Translations under genes and position numbers: made by a program | Notes under the pieces: generated by a model | What the model was told of the DNA's origin: nothing | The model's database searches: none | The model's input: only the letters and a program-made list of their open reading frames with translations | Part shown: one piece after another, positions 52,506 to 60,227 of the stretch | Numbering within the stretch: position 1 is the first letter of the stretch | Layout: every line of letters begins with the position of its first letter | Assembly: GCF_000814475.1 (NCBI RefSeq) | Contig: NZ_JSVC01000007.1 | Coordinates: 62,001 to 126,000, forward strand | Length of the DNA: 64,000 bases | Source of the DNA: Flavihumibacter solisilvae | GTDB taxonomy: Bacteria > Bacteroidota > Bacteroidia > Chitinophagales > Chitinophagaceae | Direction of reading: 5' to 3'

Positions 52506-53822
52506 TTACAAGCTTGCAGAATGAATTATGTACTGAGTTGAATACTGCTTTCCGCAAGAGAACCGTACCACGTAAGCACCTGCCGCAAGGCCTTTAAGAT
52601 CGAGGAGCATCTGCGGACCAGCCTTTCTTTCTGAAATCTTCTTCATCAATAAGCCATCGGCATTGAAAACTTCCGCAAAGATCTCTTTCTGCTGCCAGGA
52701 GATCGGCGTCAGCAGTACAGTAGCCCCTGTCTCAGCATCCATGCTAACATCTGTCTTCACAAAATCATCCTTCTTTTTCACTGCAATCATCTTAACTGAA
52801 GAGTAATTGATGTTGCCCTGCATATCTCTCGTACGGAGGCGGTAGAAGAAGGCACCCATCGTAGAAGCTGATTTTGTTTCGTCGGTGAACTGGTAAAGAC
52901 CATTCCTGTTCATGTCTGTCTTCCTGAAACGACCTGCTTCACGGAAGATCTCGCCATCAACACTCTTCTCTACAATAATGTCCTGGAGGTTATCCTGGTT
53001 AGGGCTTGACCAGGCCAGTTGAACCTGGTCCTGTTGCATTCTTACCTGGAAGCCTACTACGTCCGGCATATACATTTTAGTCATATCAGGCGTCACATCC
53101 TTCAGTTCGATCTTGTATGTGCTTGAACCTGCCCAGTTATTGTTATTACGGTTAATTCCGATTTTAATACGTACAGTAGAAACGTTCTTGTTAATAATGC
53201 TCAGCTTCTCTTCATTCTTCAACTGGTTCTTAGCACCTGATTGCTGTCCCCATTTGTTTTCCGCACGAAAGCCGTTGCCGGTTGCAGAGATCATAAGGTT
53301 AGTAATCTCGTTGTCATAAACAACCTTGCTATCCGGACCAAGATTACATTCAGCAAATTCCTGTGCATCACCGTAGTTATTCAAGCCGGAAACAGAAGTA
53401 GTAACCTCTGGCATCTGGTAGAAACTCATATCACCGGTTTTGCTGTTGTTATGGGGAACAAAAGTGAAGCTGAATTCAATCCATGAAGGACCGTTCATGT
53501 CCATATATTCAACCTCTGGTTGAAAGCTGGAAAGATTACCTGCTGAATTATGATTGATTTTCTTAAGACTAACACCAGGTGACATTGACTCGATCTTAAC
53601 GATACAATCCGCTACGGGTTTACCGGCAAGATCCTGGGTTACTGAAGTGAAACGATACATGGCGCCTTTCTGGCCGGCAGCACCACCAATAAGACTGTAG
53701 TTGGTGAAGCTGATGTTTTGCGCTGATGCCATGCTGCAGGAGAGCAGGCCAGCTGCGATGATAAGGTTTTTAAAGGTGCTCCTCAATTTGTTGATTGAAG
53801 AAGCGGGGTACGACGTTTTCAT
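52506..53822 (-). CDS. Secreted protein with T9SS-like C-terminal domain
   Basis: This 438-residue exported protein has a long N-terminal signal region (about residues 1-35, ending SMASAQ). The N-terminal part (about 35-260) is a beta-rich domain with no name I recognise. A fibronectin-like segment follows (about 262-350: FQVRMQQDQVQLAWSSP, IIVEKSVDGEIFREAG, FFYRLRTRD). The C-terminus (about 370-438, AEVFNADGLLMKKIS, then AGAYVVRFSCGKQYSTQYIIH) resembles type A sorting domains of the type IX secretion system. It probably reaches the cell surface or medium. It is monocistronic with its own terminator and a 342-bp upstream gap. Confidence 0.75.
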   Translation of the reverse strand: MKTSYPASSINKLRSTFKNLIIAAGLLSCSMASAQNISFTNYSLIGGAAGQKGAMYRFTSVTQDLAGKPVADCIVKIESMSPGVSLKKINHNSAGNLSSFQPEVEYMDMNGPSWIEFSFTFVPHNNSKTGDMSFYQMPEVTTSVSGLNNYGDAQEFAECNLGPDSKVVYDNEITNLMISATGNGFRAENKWGQQSGAKNQLKNEEKLSIINKNVSTVRIKIGINRNNNNWAGSSTYKIELKDVTPDMTKMYMPDVVGFQVRMQQDQVQLAWSSPNQDNLQDIIVEKSVDGEIFREAGRFRKTDMNRNGLYQFTDETKSASTMGAFFYRLRTRDMQGNINYSSVKMIAVKKKDDFVKTDVSMDAETGATVLLTPISWQQKEIFAEVFNADGLLMKKISERKAGPQMLLDLKGLAAGAYVVRFSCGKQYSTQYIIHSASL

Positions 53823-54165
53823 AAAAAACTACAATGTGGGTAAGGAATTAATTTATTCCTCATAGGTATTGTAACAAGATCAACGACGGATTTTCAAGGA
53901 TTTTGATATTTTTAAAACAGATCAACGATACAAAGATTGTATACGCATTCGGAAAATACAAGCACCTATGGGAAAATTTCGATGAATGGATTGCTAAAGT
54001 CGAGTATTAGTACCCGAAACGCGCGAAATCCAGTCCCACACTGGTATATTTACCAAGTCAAGCCTCGTAAAATCCCCATAAATATTCCATTTAGGAGGCC
54101 TTTAGGGTAACCACTTAGGCATTGACAACTTTAAAAATTAACTGTAGAAAAAACAACACAGCATT
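53823..54165. other. 343-bp divergent intergenic region
   Basis: No convincing reading frame is present. It should hold the promoters of the secreted-protein gene (minus) and nudK (plus), but I see no exact TAnnTTTG element; a TTGACA lies at 54122-54127. Two overlapping hairpins share one arm: CCAGT/ACTGG (54030-54044) and TGGTA/TACCA (54042-54055), so only one can form at a time. Their role is unknown. Confidence 0.4.
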
Positions 54166-54744
54166 ATGAACGACCGGATCAGGAACATGCAGACAGAGGT
54201 GCTTTCCGATAACTGGTACACTCTTAAAAAAGTCAGTTTTGAATACCTGAATAAGAAGGGAGAATGGATTAAGCAAAGCAGGGAAGCGTATGACAGGGGG
54301 AATGGGGCGGTGATATTATTATATAACAATAGACAGGGAACAGTTATTCTCACCAGGCAATTCAGGATGCCGACTTATATAAATGGGAATAGTTCCGGTA
54401 TGCTGATTGAAGCATGTGCAGGTCTGCTCGATGAAGACCATCCGGAAGATTGTATCCGTCGTGAAACCGAAGAGGAGACTGGTTATGTTATAAAGGAAGT
54501 AAAGAAGGTCTTCGAAGCGTATATGTCTCCAGGTTCAGTAACCGAAACCCTGCATTTTTTTGTGGCCGCCTATGAGAAGGAGATGAAGGCGGGCGAGGGC
54601 GGTGGTGTTGAACACGATCATGAAGAGATCGAGGTACTTGAACTGCCCCTTCAGGAAGCTTTGAACATGATTGACACCGGTGAAATTAAAGACGCTAAAA
54701 CGATCATATTACTTCAGTACGCGCAGTTGAAACTAAAAATTTAA
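54166..54744 (+). CDS. nudK: NudK-type GDP-mannose pyrophosphatase (Nudix)
   Basis: This 192-residue Nudix hydrolase has the length of E. coli NudK (191). Family landmarks are [51 protein letters not shown] and the Nudix box [22 protein letters not shown], followed by the [17 protein letters not shown] motif and [31 protein letters not shown]. NudK splits GDP-mannose and other nucleotide sugars, possibly for nucleotide-sugar housekeeping. The match to the E. coli protein as I remember it extends over the whole length. It lies upstream of a PAS kinase but with a 62-base gap. Confidence 0.92.
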   Translation: MNDRIRNMQTEVLSDNWYTLKKVSFEYLNKKGEWIKQSREAYDRGNGAVILLYNNRQGTVILTRQFRMPTYINGNSSGMLIEACAGLLDEDHPEDCIRRETEEETGYVIKEVKKVFEAYMSPGSVTETLHFFVAAYEKEMKAGEGGGVEHDHEEIEVLELPLQEALNMIDTGEIKDAKTIILLQYAQLKLKI

Positions 54745-54806
54745 AAGTCAAAAGATTGGGACTGCGATTGCCATAAATTTCTAATTTTTACTTTTTACTT
54801 TGCAAA

Positions 54807-56357
54807 GTGTTTAAAGAAAGACCATTACCGCTCATCCTGTTCAGCTGCGCTGTTATCGTGGCTACTGCATTTATGCAATACCAGCAGCCGGATTATAGTT
54901 TTTTCGACGGCGGGTACATCATCGCAATCCTGCTGACCATCTTTCTGCGTGACGACCAGTATACGCGGATATTCGGGCTGGCAGGACTGTTTTTTACCAT
55001 TATATCATTCTGGTATCCAAACAGCAACCTTTCATTCAGCCAGGTATTGATGCAACACCTGTTTTCCGCAGTTGTGATCATTATGACCATGATGCTGGTG
55101 ATTTACCTGAAGAGATTGTATGGCAGCCTGGAAAAAGAAGAACGCCAGGTTAATGCGCTTTTTGAATTTGCCACCGAAGGAATTGTATTGACTAATGGCC
55201 GTGGAGAAATCATACTTGTAAACCCGGAGGCAGAAAGGTTATTCGGCTATGAAAAATCCGAATTGCTGGGGCAGAAGATTGAATTACTCATTCCGCAACG
55301 TTTTAAAGAAAGGCATACTGACTACCGGAATGACTTTTATCAGAATCCGGGCAACCGTAAGATGGGACACGGTCGTGACCTATATGCCCGCAAGAAGGAT
55401 GGCTCAGAATTCGCTGTCGAAGTGAGCCTGAGTACGTTCCGTGACAAAAGGGATCAATATGTCATTTCTTTCATTATCGATATTACGCAGCGAAAGGAAT
55501 CGGAGCGTAAGCTTCTCCAGCAAAAAGAACAACTTGAAGCAGTAACGAACGATATCCGCAAGTTGAACTCGGAACTGGAATCCAAAGTTGAAGAAAGGAC
55601 GCTGATTCTTAAGGATGCGCTTACTGAACTCGAGAGATCACAGACAGAACTCGAAGAGGCTCTCAACAAGGAAAAGGAGCTGAATGAAATAAAATCGCGG
55701 TTTGTTTCAATGGCTTCTCATGAGTTCAGGACGCCGCTGAGCACTATTCTGTCGTCAGCGACTCTCATCAGTCGTTACCAGCAATCCGAGGAACAACAGC
55801 AACGCCAGAAACATGTTACACGGATAAAAAACGCTGTTAAACACCTCAATGACCTGCTGGAAGATTTCCTGTCACTGGGTAAACTTGAGGAGGGGAAAGT
55901 GGAGATCAATCTAAGTAAAGTTAACCTTGCTGAACTGATGGATGAAGTGGAAGAAGAACTCCGTCCATCTATAAAGGAAGGCCAGAAGCTCGAAACCCGT
56001 ATCAATGCAGATCCTCACTGCGTTACGGACAAACGAATGGTTAAACACATCTTTCATAACCTGCTGAGCAATGCCTTTAAGTTTTCCGGTGAAGGCAAGT
56101 CCGTACATGTGGATGTGTCTACCCTTGATGGTGAAGTATCTATCCGGGTAAGAGATGAAGGAATAGGCATTGCGGCTGATGAGCAGCAGTTCCTGTTCGA
56201 TAGTTTTTTCAGGGCAAAGAATGCTTTCAATATCCAGGGGACAGGCCTTGGACTTCATATTGTAAACAGGTATATTAACCTGCTTGGTGGCAACATCACT
56301 TTTGAAAGTGAATTGGACAAAGGGACTTCAGTTACCGTTTCTCTACCCTGTCAGTGA
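54807..56357 (+). CDS. PAS-domain membrane sensor histidine kinase
   Basis: This 516-residue kinase has an N-terminal membrane region with four hydrophobic segments (about residues 5-110), a PAS domain (about 115-230, FATEGIVLTNGRGEIILVNPEAERLFGYEKSELLG), a long coiled coil (about 230-290), HisKA with the phospho-acceptor in SMASHEFRTPLSTILS, and an HATPase domain with NLLSNAFKFSG, DEGIGI and GTGLGLHIV. The start is a GTG at 54807; no in-frame ATG lies near it. No response regulator is adjacent. It overlaps the SafE-like gene at the 3' end by 7 bases on opposite strands. The PAS-domain ligand is unknown; its proximity to the cbb3 operon suggests a possible redox link (inference). Confidence 0.9.
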   Translation: MFKERPLPLILFSCAVIVATAFMQYQQPDYSFFDGGYIIAILLTIFLRDDQYTRIFGLAGLFFTIISFWYPNSNLSFSQVLMQHLFSAVVIIMTMMLVIYLKRLYGSLEKEERQVNALFEFATEGIVLTNGRGEIILVNPEAERLFGYEKSELLGQKIELLIPQRFKERHTDYRNDFYQNPGNRKMGHGRDLYARKKDGSEFAVEVSLSTFRDKRDQYVISFIIDITQRKESERKLLQQKEQLEAVTNDIRKLNSELESKVEERTLILKDALTELERSQTELEEALNKEKELNEIKSRFVSMASHEFRTPLSTILSSATLISRYQQSEEQQQRQKHVTRIKNAVKHLNDLLEDFLSLGKLEEGKVEINLSKVNLAELMDEVEEELRPSIKEGQKLETRINADPHCVTDKRMVKHIFHNLLSNAFKFSGEGKSVHVDVSTLDGEVSIRVRDEGIGIAADEQQFLFDSFFRAKNAFNIQGTGLGLHIVNRYINLLGGNITFESELDKGTSVTVSLPCQ

Positions 56358-56360
56358 CAG
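56348..56360. repeat. 13-bp palindrome at overlapping convergent stops
   Basis: CTGTCA-G-TGACAG contains the minus-strand stop of the SafE-like gene (TCA, 56351-56353) and the plus-strand stop of the PAS kinase (TGA, 56355-56357). It is the third such palindrome in the window. Confidence 0.5.
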
Positions 56361-57058
56361 ATTATACCAGCTTCCCTGGCACTTTCAAGTACAGGGCTCA
56401 CAAACGGTATTCCCAGGTTGAGACCGCGAAGAATAAGTAGAACTCCCATCGCCAGCGTAATATAGGGGCTTATTTTTTTGAATGCATTACGCATGCCTAT
56501 TCCCGCCAGAGATCCGAATATGCTTAATAAAAGCATTGCCGGTAAAGTTCCGGCGCCAAAAAATCCCATGAAGAGAATACTGTCAGCAATATTTGCAGTA
56601 CTTAATGCTCCGGCTACAGCAATGTAAACCATTCCACAGGGCAGTAACCCGTTAAGCATTCCAAGTATAAGCGGCGATACCAGTGACTGATGTTTCAGGA
56701 CGTACGACATTGCCAATTGTATCTTCCCTGACGTTCTTAGTGCAAATGCGGTATTGGGTCGTTTATAAAAGAACAGTCTATAGAAGAAATAGCCAACCAT
56801 CAATACACCCAGTGTTATTGAAAACCCCTGTTGCATCCCAGCGAGATAAAATTGCCTGCCAAAAAAACCAAAGATGGCACCAATGACCATATAGGTGATA
56901 ATTCTGCCCGAGTGGTACATCAATACAGCAATTTTGCGATATGACCCTGCAGAATACTGTCCAGGTATTGCCATTGCCAGTGGACCGCACATACCGATAC
57001 AATGCAGGCTGCTGACGCCGCCAAGACTAAGTGCCGCTATAAAAAGTGGCCAGCTCAT
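56351..57058 (-). CDS. SafE/TauE-like membrane protein of cbb3 maturation
   Basis: This 235-residue membrane protein has six or so hydrophobic segments. The N-terminus GGVSSLHCIGMCGPLAMAIPG holds the HCxxMCG metal-binding motif typical of the UreH/SafE-like (DsbD-type) proteins found beside cbb3 oxidase genes, where they are thought to help copper or cofactor delivery. The GLLPCGMVYIA motif near residue 140 is the second family signature. It is the last gene of the cco operon and overlaps ccoH by 4 bases. The name SafE is a family label; the exact cargo is unknown. Confidence 0.88.
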   Translation of the reverse strand: MSWPLFIAALSLGGVSSLHCIGMCGPLAMAIPGQYSAGSYRKIAVLMYHSGRIITYMVIGAIFGFFGRQFYLAGMQQGFSITLGVLMVGYFFYRLFFYKRPNTAFALRTSGKIQLAMSYVLKHQSLVSPLILGMLNGLLPCGMVYIAVAGALSTANIADSILFMGFFGAGTLPAMLLLSIFGSLAGIGMRNAFKKISPYITLAMGVLLILRGLNLGIPFVSPVLESAREAGIICH

Positions 57059-57501
57059 GGCACCAGTAAAGAGGACTCGTGGAGAAAATTCTTTCCGTTG
57101 GATTTCCAGCTGAGTTTTATCGTATATCGGCCGGCAGCAATGTCTTTCCCTGCGAGAAACGCCTGGTTCCCTGACGCGTCAATTTCGAGGTGAAAAGTTT
57201 TGTCCTTGGCCGCTTCTGAAGGACAATAAAAAGATACCTTACCCTCTTCAATGTTTCCCGCAAGTGAAGCTGGAAAATGAACAATTACTGAGTCGCCCTT
57301 CAGCGTAACTCCGGGGGTTATTTCCAAAGTTTTTGCATTGGCCCGTGCATCTATTACCTGCTGAAATGCAAGTTCATCTTTATAATAATCTTTTGATACG
57401 AGCTCAAATGTTGTACTCATACTGCCATACACCAGGCTGAACATGATACCACCGAACACCAGGAATGTGATCAGCAGTTTATGACCAAAATTCAGTTTCA
57501 T
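57055..57501 (-). CDS. ccoH: FixH/CcoH-like cbb3 oxidase assembly protein
   Basis: This 148-residue protein has one N-terminal transmembrane helix (about residues 6-26, LLITFLVFGGIMFSLVYGS) followed by a periplasmic beta-rich domain. The FELVSKDYYKDELAFQQVIDARANAK segment and C-terminal AGRYTIKLSWKSNGKNFLHES match FixH-family proteins, which act in assembly of the cbb3 terminal oxidase. It overlaps ccoG by 4 bases and the SafE-like gene by 4 bases. In the window it follows ccoG, the standard order. Confidence 0.92.
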   Translation of the reverse strand: MKLNFGHKLLITFLVFGGIMFSLVYGSMSTTFELVSKDYYKDELAFQQVIDARANAKTLEITPGVTLKGDSVIVHFPASLAGNIEEGKVSFYCPSEAAKDKTFHLEIDASGNQAFLAGKDIAAGRYTIKLSWKSNGKNFLHESSLLVP

Positions 57502-58907
57502 TGTGTGAAAATTATGGGTCCGAGAAATGTTGTTTTGATCCGGTCAATCTTTTTATTCCCCTGCATAAGGTCAAGATAGAAGACTGATTTTCTTTCCGCC
57601 AGCGCCTTCCGCGGCATTACAATGAAGAATGAACCTGCACCTTGCCCTTCTTTCTTTACATTCACCACTGCTTTTCCAACCATCTCAATTTTTCCATCAC
57701 CTCTTTCCAGCCTCACTGTAAGTGGAATATCCTTCATGGTCTTATTAGTGATCCGGATATTGTATAGGTTACTGATACTGTCGGTGCCGCGTTCCTGGAA
57801 CAACATTCCTGGTGTACGGATAACGGTTGCATCCACATCCTTTCTCGTAATGAGCAACGTACTCAAAATCACCAGCAACACCGCCAGCAGGGCAGTGTAC
57901 AGTTTCATGCGCGTCGTGTACTTAAGAGGCTCGCGGTGTTCTATGCCGTTTTCAGAGGCATAGGTAACCAGTCCGTGCGGGCGTCCGATCTTGTCCATTA
58001 TGCTGTCGCAGGCATCGATGCATGCAGTACAGTTGACACATTCCATCTGGGTTCCGTTGCGGATATCTATACCTGTTGGACAAACCTTTACGCATGCCAG
58101 GCAATCGATACAATCGCCCAGCTGCATTGCTTCCTTGTCTTTTACCTTTCCACGGGGCTCACCTCTCTTGTAGTCATATGCAACGATCATGGAATTTCGA
58201 TCAAGCAATACTCCCTGCAGCCTCCCATAGGGACACACCACAGTGCATGCCTGCTCGCGAAAGAATGCGTACACACTATAGAAAACGCCGGAAAATAAAA
58301 TAAGGGCACCAAATCCCGGCAGGTGTTGGGTTACAGGTTCCGTAATGATCGTTCCGAGTGCTTTGATGCCGATTATGTAACTAAGGAAAATATTTGCAAT
58401 CAGGAAGGAAAGAAAAAAGAACACTACATGCTTCAGTGATTTTTTGAAGATTTTATTCATGGTCCACGGCGCCTTGGCCAACAGCTTCTGGCTGCTGGCA
58501 TCACCTTCAATAGCGTATTCAATTTTCCGGAAAACCATTTCCATGAAAATGGTTTGCGGACAAACCCATCCGCAGAACAACCTGCCGAATGCTGCTGTGA
58601 ACAAAACGACAAAGATGACGAATGAGACCATGGCAAGCCCGAAGATGAAAAAGTCCTGCGGCCAGAACACTTTACCAAACACTATGAATTTGGCTTCCGG
58701 AATATTGAACAGGAATAAAGGCCTGCCATCAACGTGAATAAAAGGAACAGCGATGAATAGTACAAAGAAGAACCAGCTCACATACTTGCGCATATTGGTA
58801 AACCTTCCCCTGGGTTTCTGGGCAAAGATCCATTTGCGCTTACCTGATGCATCCATTGTGGCAATGCGGTCACGGAAATTGTTTTCGCTGGTAACTTCTG
58901 GTATCAT
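57498..58907 (-). CDS. ccoG: CcoG, cbb3 oxidase accessory 4Fe-4S protein
   Basis: CcoG is a membrane-bound iron-sulphur protein that reduces copper for cbb3 assembly. This 469-residue protein has the CGWVCPQTIFMEMVFR motif near residue 115, CTVVCPYGRLQG, and the paired 4Fe-4S motifs CIDCLACVKVCPTGIDIRNG and CVNCTACIDACDSIMDKIG near residues 265-305. Several membrane helices surround them (about residues 38-55, 85-110, 155-185, 195-215, 330-350), and a periplasmic Ig-like C-terminal domain follows. It starts directly after the ccoP stop codon. Confidence 0.95.
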   Translation of the reverse strand: MIPEVTSENNFRDRIATMDASGKRKWIFAQKPRGRFTNMRKYVSWFFFVLFIAVPFIHVDGRPLFLFNIPEAKFIVFGKVFWPQDFFIFGLAMVSFVIFVVLFTAAFGRLFCGWVCPQTIFMEMVFRKIEYAIEGDASSQKLLAKAPWTMNKIFKKSLKHVVFFFLSFLIANIFLSYIIGIKALGTIITEPVTQHLPGFGALILFSGVFYSVYAFFREQACTVVCPYGRLQGVLLDRNSMIVAYDYKRGEPRGKVKDKEAMQLGDCIDCLACVKVCPTGIDIRNGTQMECVNCTACIDACDSIMDKIGRPHGLVTYASENGIEHREPLKYTTRMKLYTALLAVLLVILSTLLITRKDVDATVIRTPGMLFQERGTDSISNLYNIRITNKTMKDIPLTVRLERGDGKIEMVGKAVVNVKKEGQGAGSFFIVMPRKALAERKSVFYLDLMQGNKKIDRIKTTFLGPIIFTQ

Positions 58908-60026
58908 TTATTGTGGATCGGGTTCTTTATATAATTCACCCTGCTGCTCCTTGGCATTGGGTGGTTTCGTACCTGCGAGCGACTTGATATAGCTGGATAA
59001 TTGCGCAAGCTGTACCGGGCTCATATCTTCATTCCATGCCCGCATTCCTTTTTCCGGAACGCCATATTTGATCGTTTTGAAAACATCATTGATCTTTCCT
59101 CCGTGCAGCCAGTATTCATCCGTGAGGTTCGGTCCCACGCCACCTTCTCCCTGTCTCCCATGGCAGGCCGCGCAGTTTGTCAGGAAAGCTGCCTGACCCG
59201 CTGCAATTCCACCTGCATCCAACATTACCACTGAGTTTTCATCAACCTTGCTGGCAGTTTTCGCGAGATAGGCTTCTTTATCAGCAGCCGCTTTCGTAAC
59301 TGCGATCTCATATTCTTCTTTAGAAGAAGGGGCGCTGTGCGATACATGGTAACGCCAGAGGTAGATAGCTGCAAATACAATGCATAAATAAAATCCATAC
59401 AGCCACCAGGGCGGAAGCCTGTTATCAAGTTCCCGGATACCGTCATACTCATGGTGAAGAGTAATGTCGGCTTCCTGTTCAGCAGGTTTAAAGTTATTCA
59501 GTTTCGACCACAGGCTTACCCTGGGTATCTTAGTGGTTTCAGGGGAAGCATCAGCTGCTGTCGAAACTTTTTCTTTCTGGATAAGCAGTCGAAGGTTGTA
59601 TATGAAGTAGAATATAGTGACCAGCTCTACTGCAATCACACCAACAAGCGAAAAGAAAACCATTTTTTCTAATCCGCCATAATTGGTAGCGGCGCTCGCT
59701 ACTTCTGTTACTGGCGAAGCATTGGCGGTTTCCTGTGCCATAGCAGGTGAGCTGATAGCTGTCAATACAAGCAGTACCGGAATGATCCGTGTAGACAATG
59801 ACTTCTCTCCACGCCATTTGTTGATGAAAACATCCGCGGCGCCACTAACCACCCACGAAAGCAGGATGATAATAAGGGCCAGCGCTGCGATGATCACCAT
59901 CAGGATAATTGCAAGTGGATTTTCCAGGCTGCTTTCGGGCGGCGGGCCGGCGGCGCCTTTTGCCCAAAGCTGCAGCGATGTAAACATCAGGATAAGAAAT
60001 GTCACAAAGACCTTTGAAAGTTTCAT
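58908..60026 (-). CDS. ccoP: cbb3 oxidase subunit CcoP (mono-heme)
   Basis: CcoP is the c-type cytochrome subunit of cbb3 oxidase. From the ATG at 60026 the protein has 372 residues: a signal or first helix, two or three hydrophobic segments in the N-terminal half, the FixP-type region with YDGIRELDNRLPPWWLYGFY near residue 190, and a C-terminal cytochrome c domain with CAACHGRQGEGGVGPNL near residue 285. Only one CxxCH is visible, whereas proteobacterial CcoP has two; mono-heme forms are common in Bacteroidota. The frame extends upstream to 60065, but the signal-like sequence begins at 60026. Confidence 0.92.
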   Translation of the reverse strand: MKLSKVFVTFLILMFTSLQLWAKGAAGPPPESSLENPLAIILMVIIAALALIIILLSWVVSGAADVFINKWRGEKSLSTRIIPVLLVLTAISSPAMAQETANASPVTEVASAATNYGGLEKMVFFSLVGVIAVELVTIFYFIYNLRLLIQKEKVSTAADASPETTKIPRVSLWSKLNNFKPAEQEADITLHHEYDGIRELDNRLPPWWLYGFYLCIVFAAIYLWRYHVSHSAPSSKEEYEIAVTKAAADKEAYLAKTASKVDENSVVMLDAGGIAAGQAAFLTNCAACHGRQGEGGVGPNLTDEYWLHGGKINDVFKTIKYGVPEKGMRAWNEDMSPVQLAQLSSYIKSLAGTKPPNAKEQQGELYKEPDPQ

Positions 60027-60036
60027 GTAGCCACAA

Positions 60037-60216
60037 TTATTGGTTAGGGTAGTTGTTCTCATCAAGTGGGATCTGGCTGATCTCTTCGATCATTTTTTTG
60101 TCGGCCAGTACACTCCATGCCAGTGCCAGTGTGAAAAACAGCACAAATATTACGAGCGACGTCAGCGCATAGATGCTGATGCCGGATATCGATTCGAGAT
60201 AGTTGATAAATTTCAT
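60037..60216 (-). CDS. ccoQ: CcoQ-like small subunit of cbb3 oxidase (59 aa)
   Basis: This small frame starts with ATG at 60216 and stops at 60037. It encodes MKFINYLESISGISIYALTS, then a single hydrophobic helix (residues 14-36, YALTSLVIFVLFFTLALAW), and a charged C-terminus with ADKKMIEEISQIPLDENN. Size, single helix and place between ccoNO and ccoP match CcoQ/FixQ, which stabilises the oxidase. It lies 11 bases after the ccoNO stop and 10 bases before the ccoP ATG. It is easy to miss because of its length. The similarity is structural rather than a long motif, so the name is moderately sure. Confidence 0.8.
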   Translation of the reverse strand: MKFINYLESISGISIYALTSLVIFVLFFTLALAWSVLADKKMIEEISQIPLDENNYPNQ

Positions 60217-60227
60217 TTGATTCAGAA

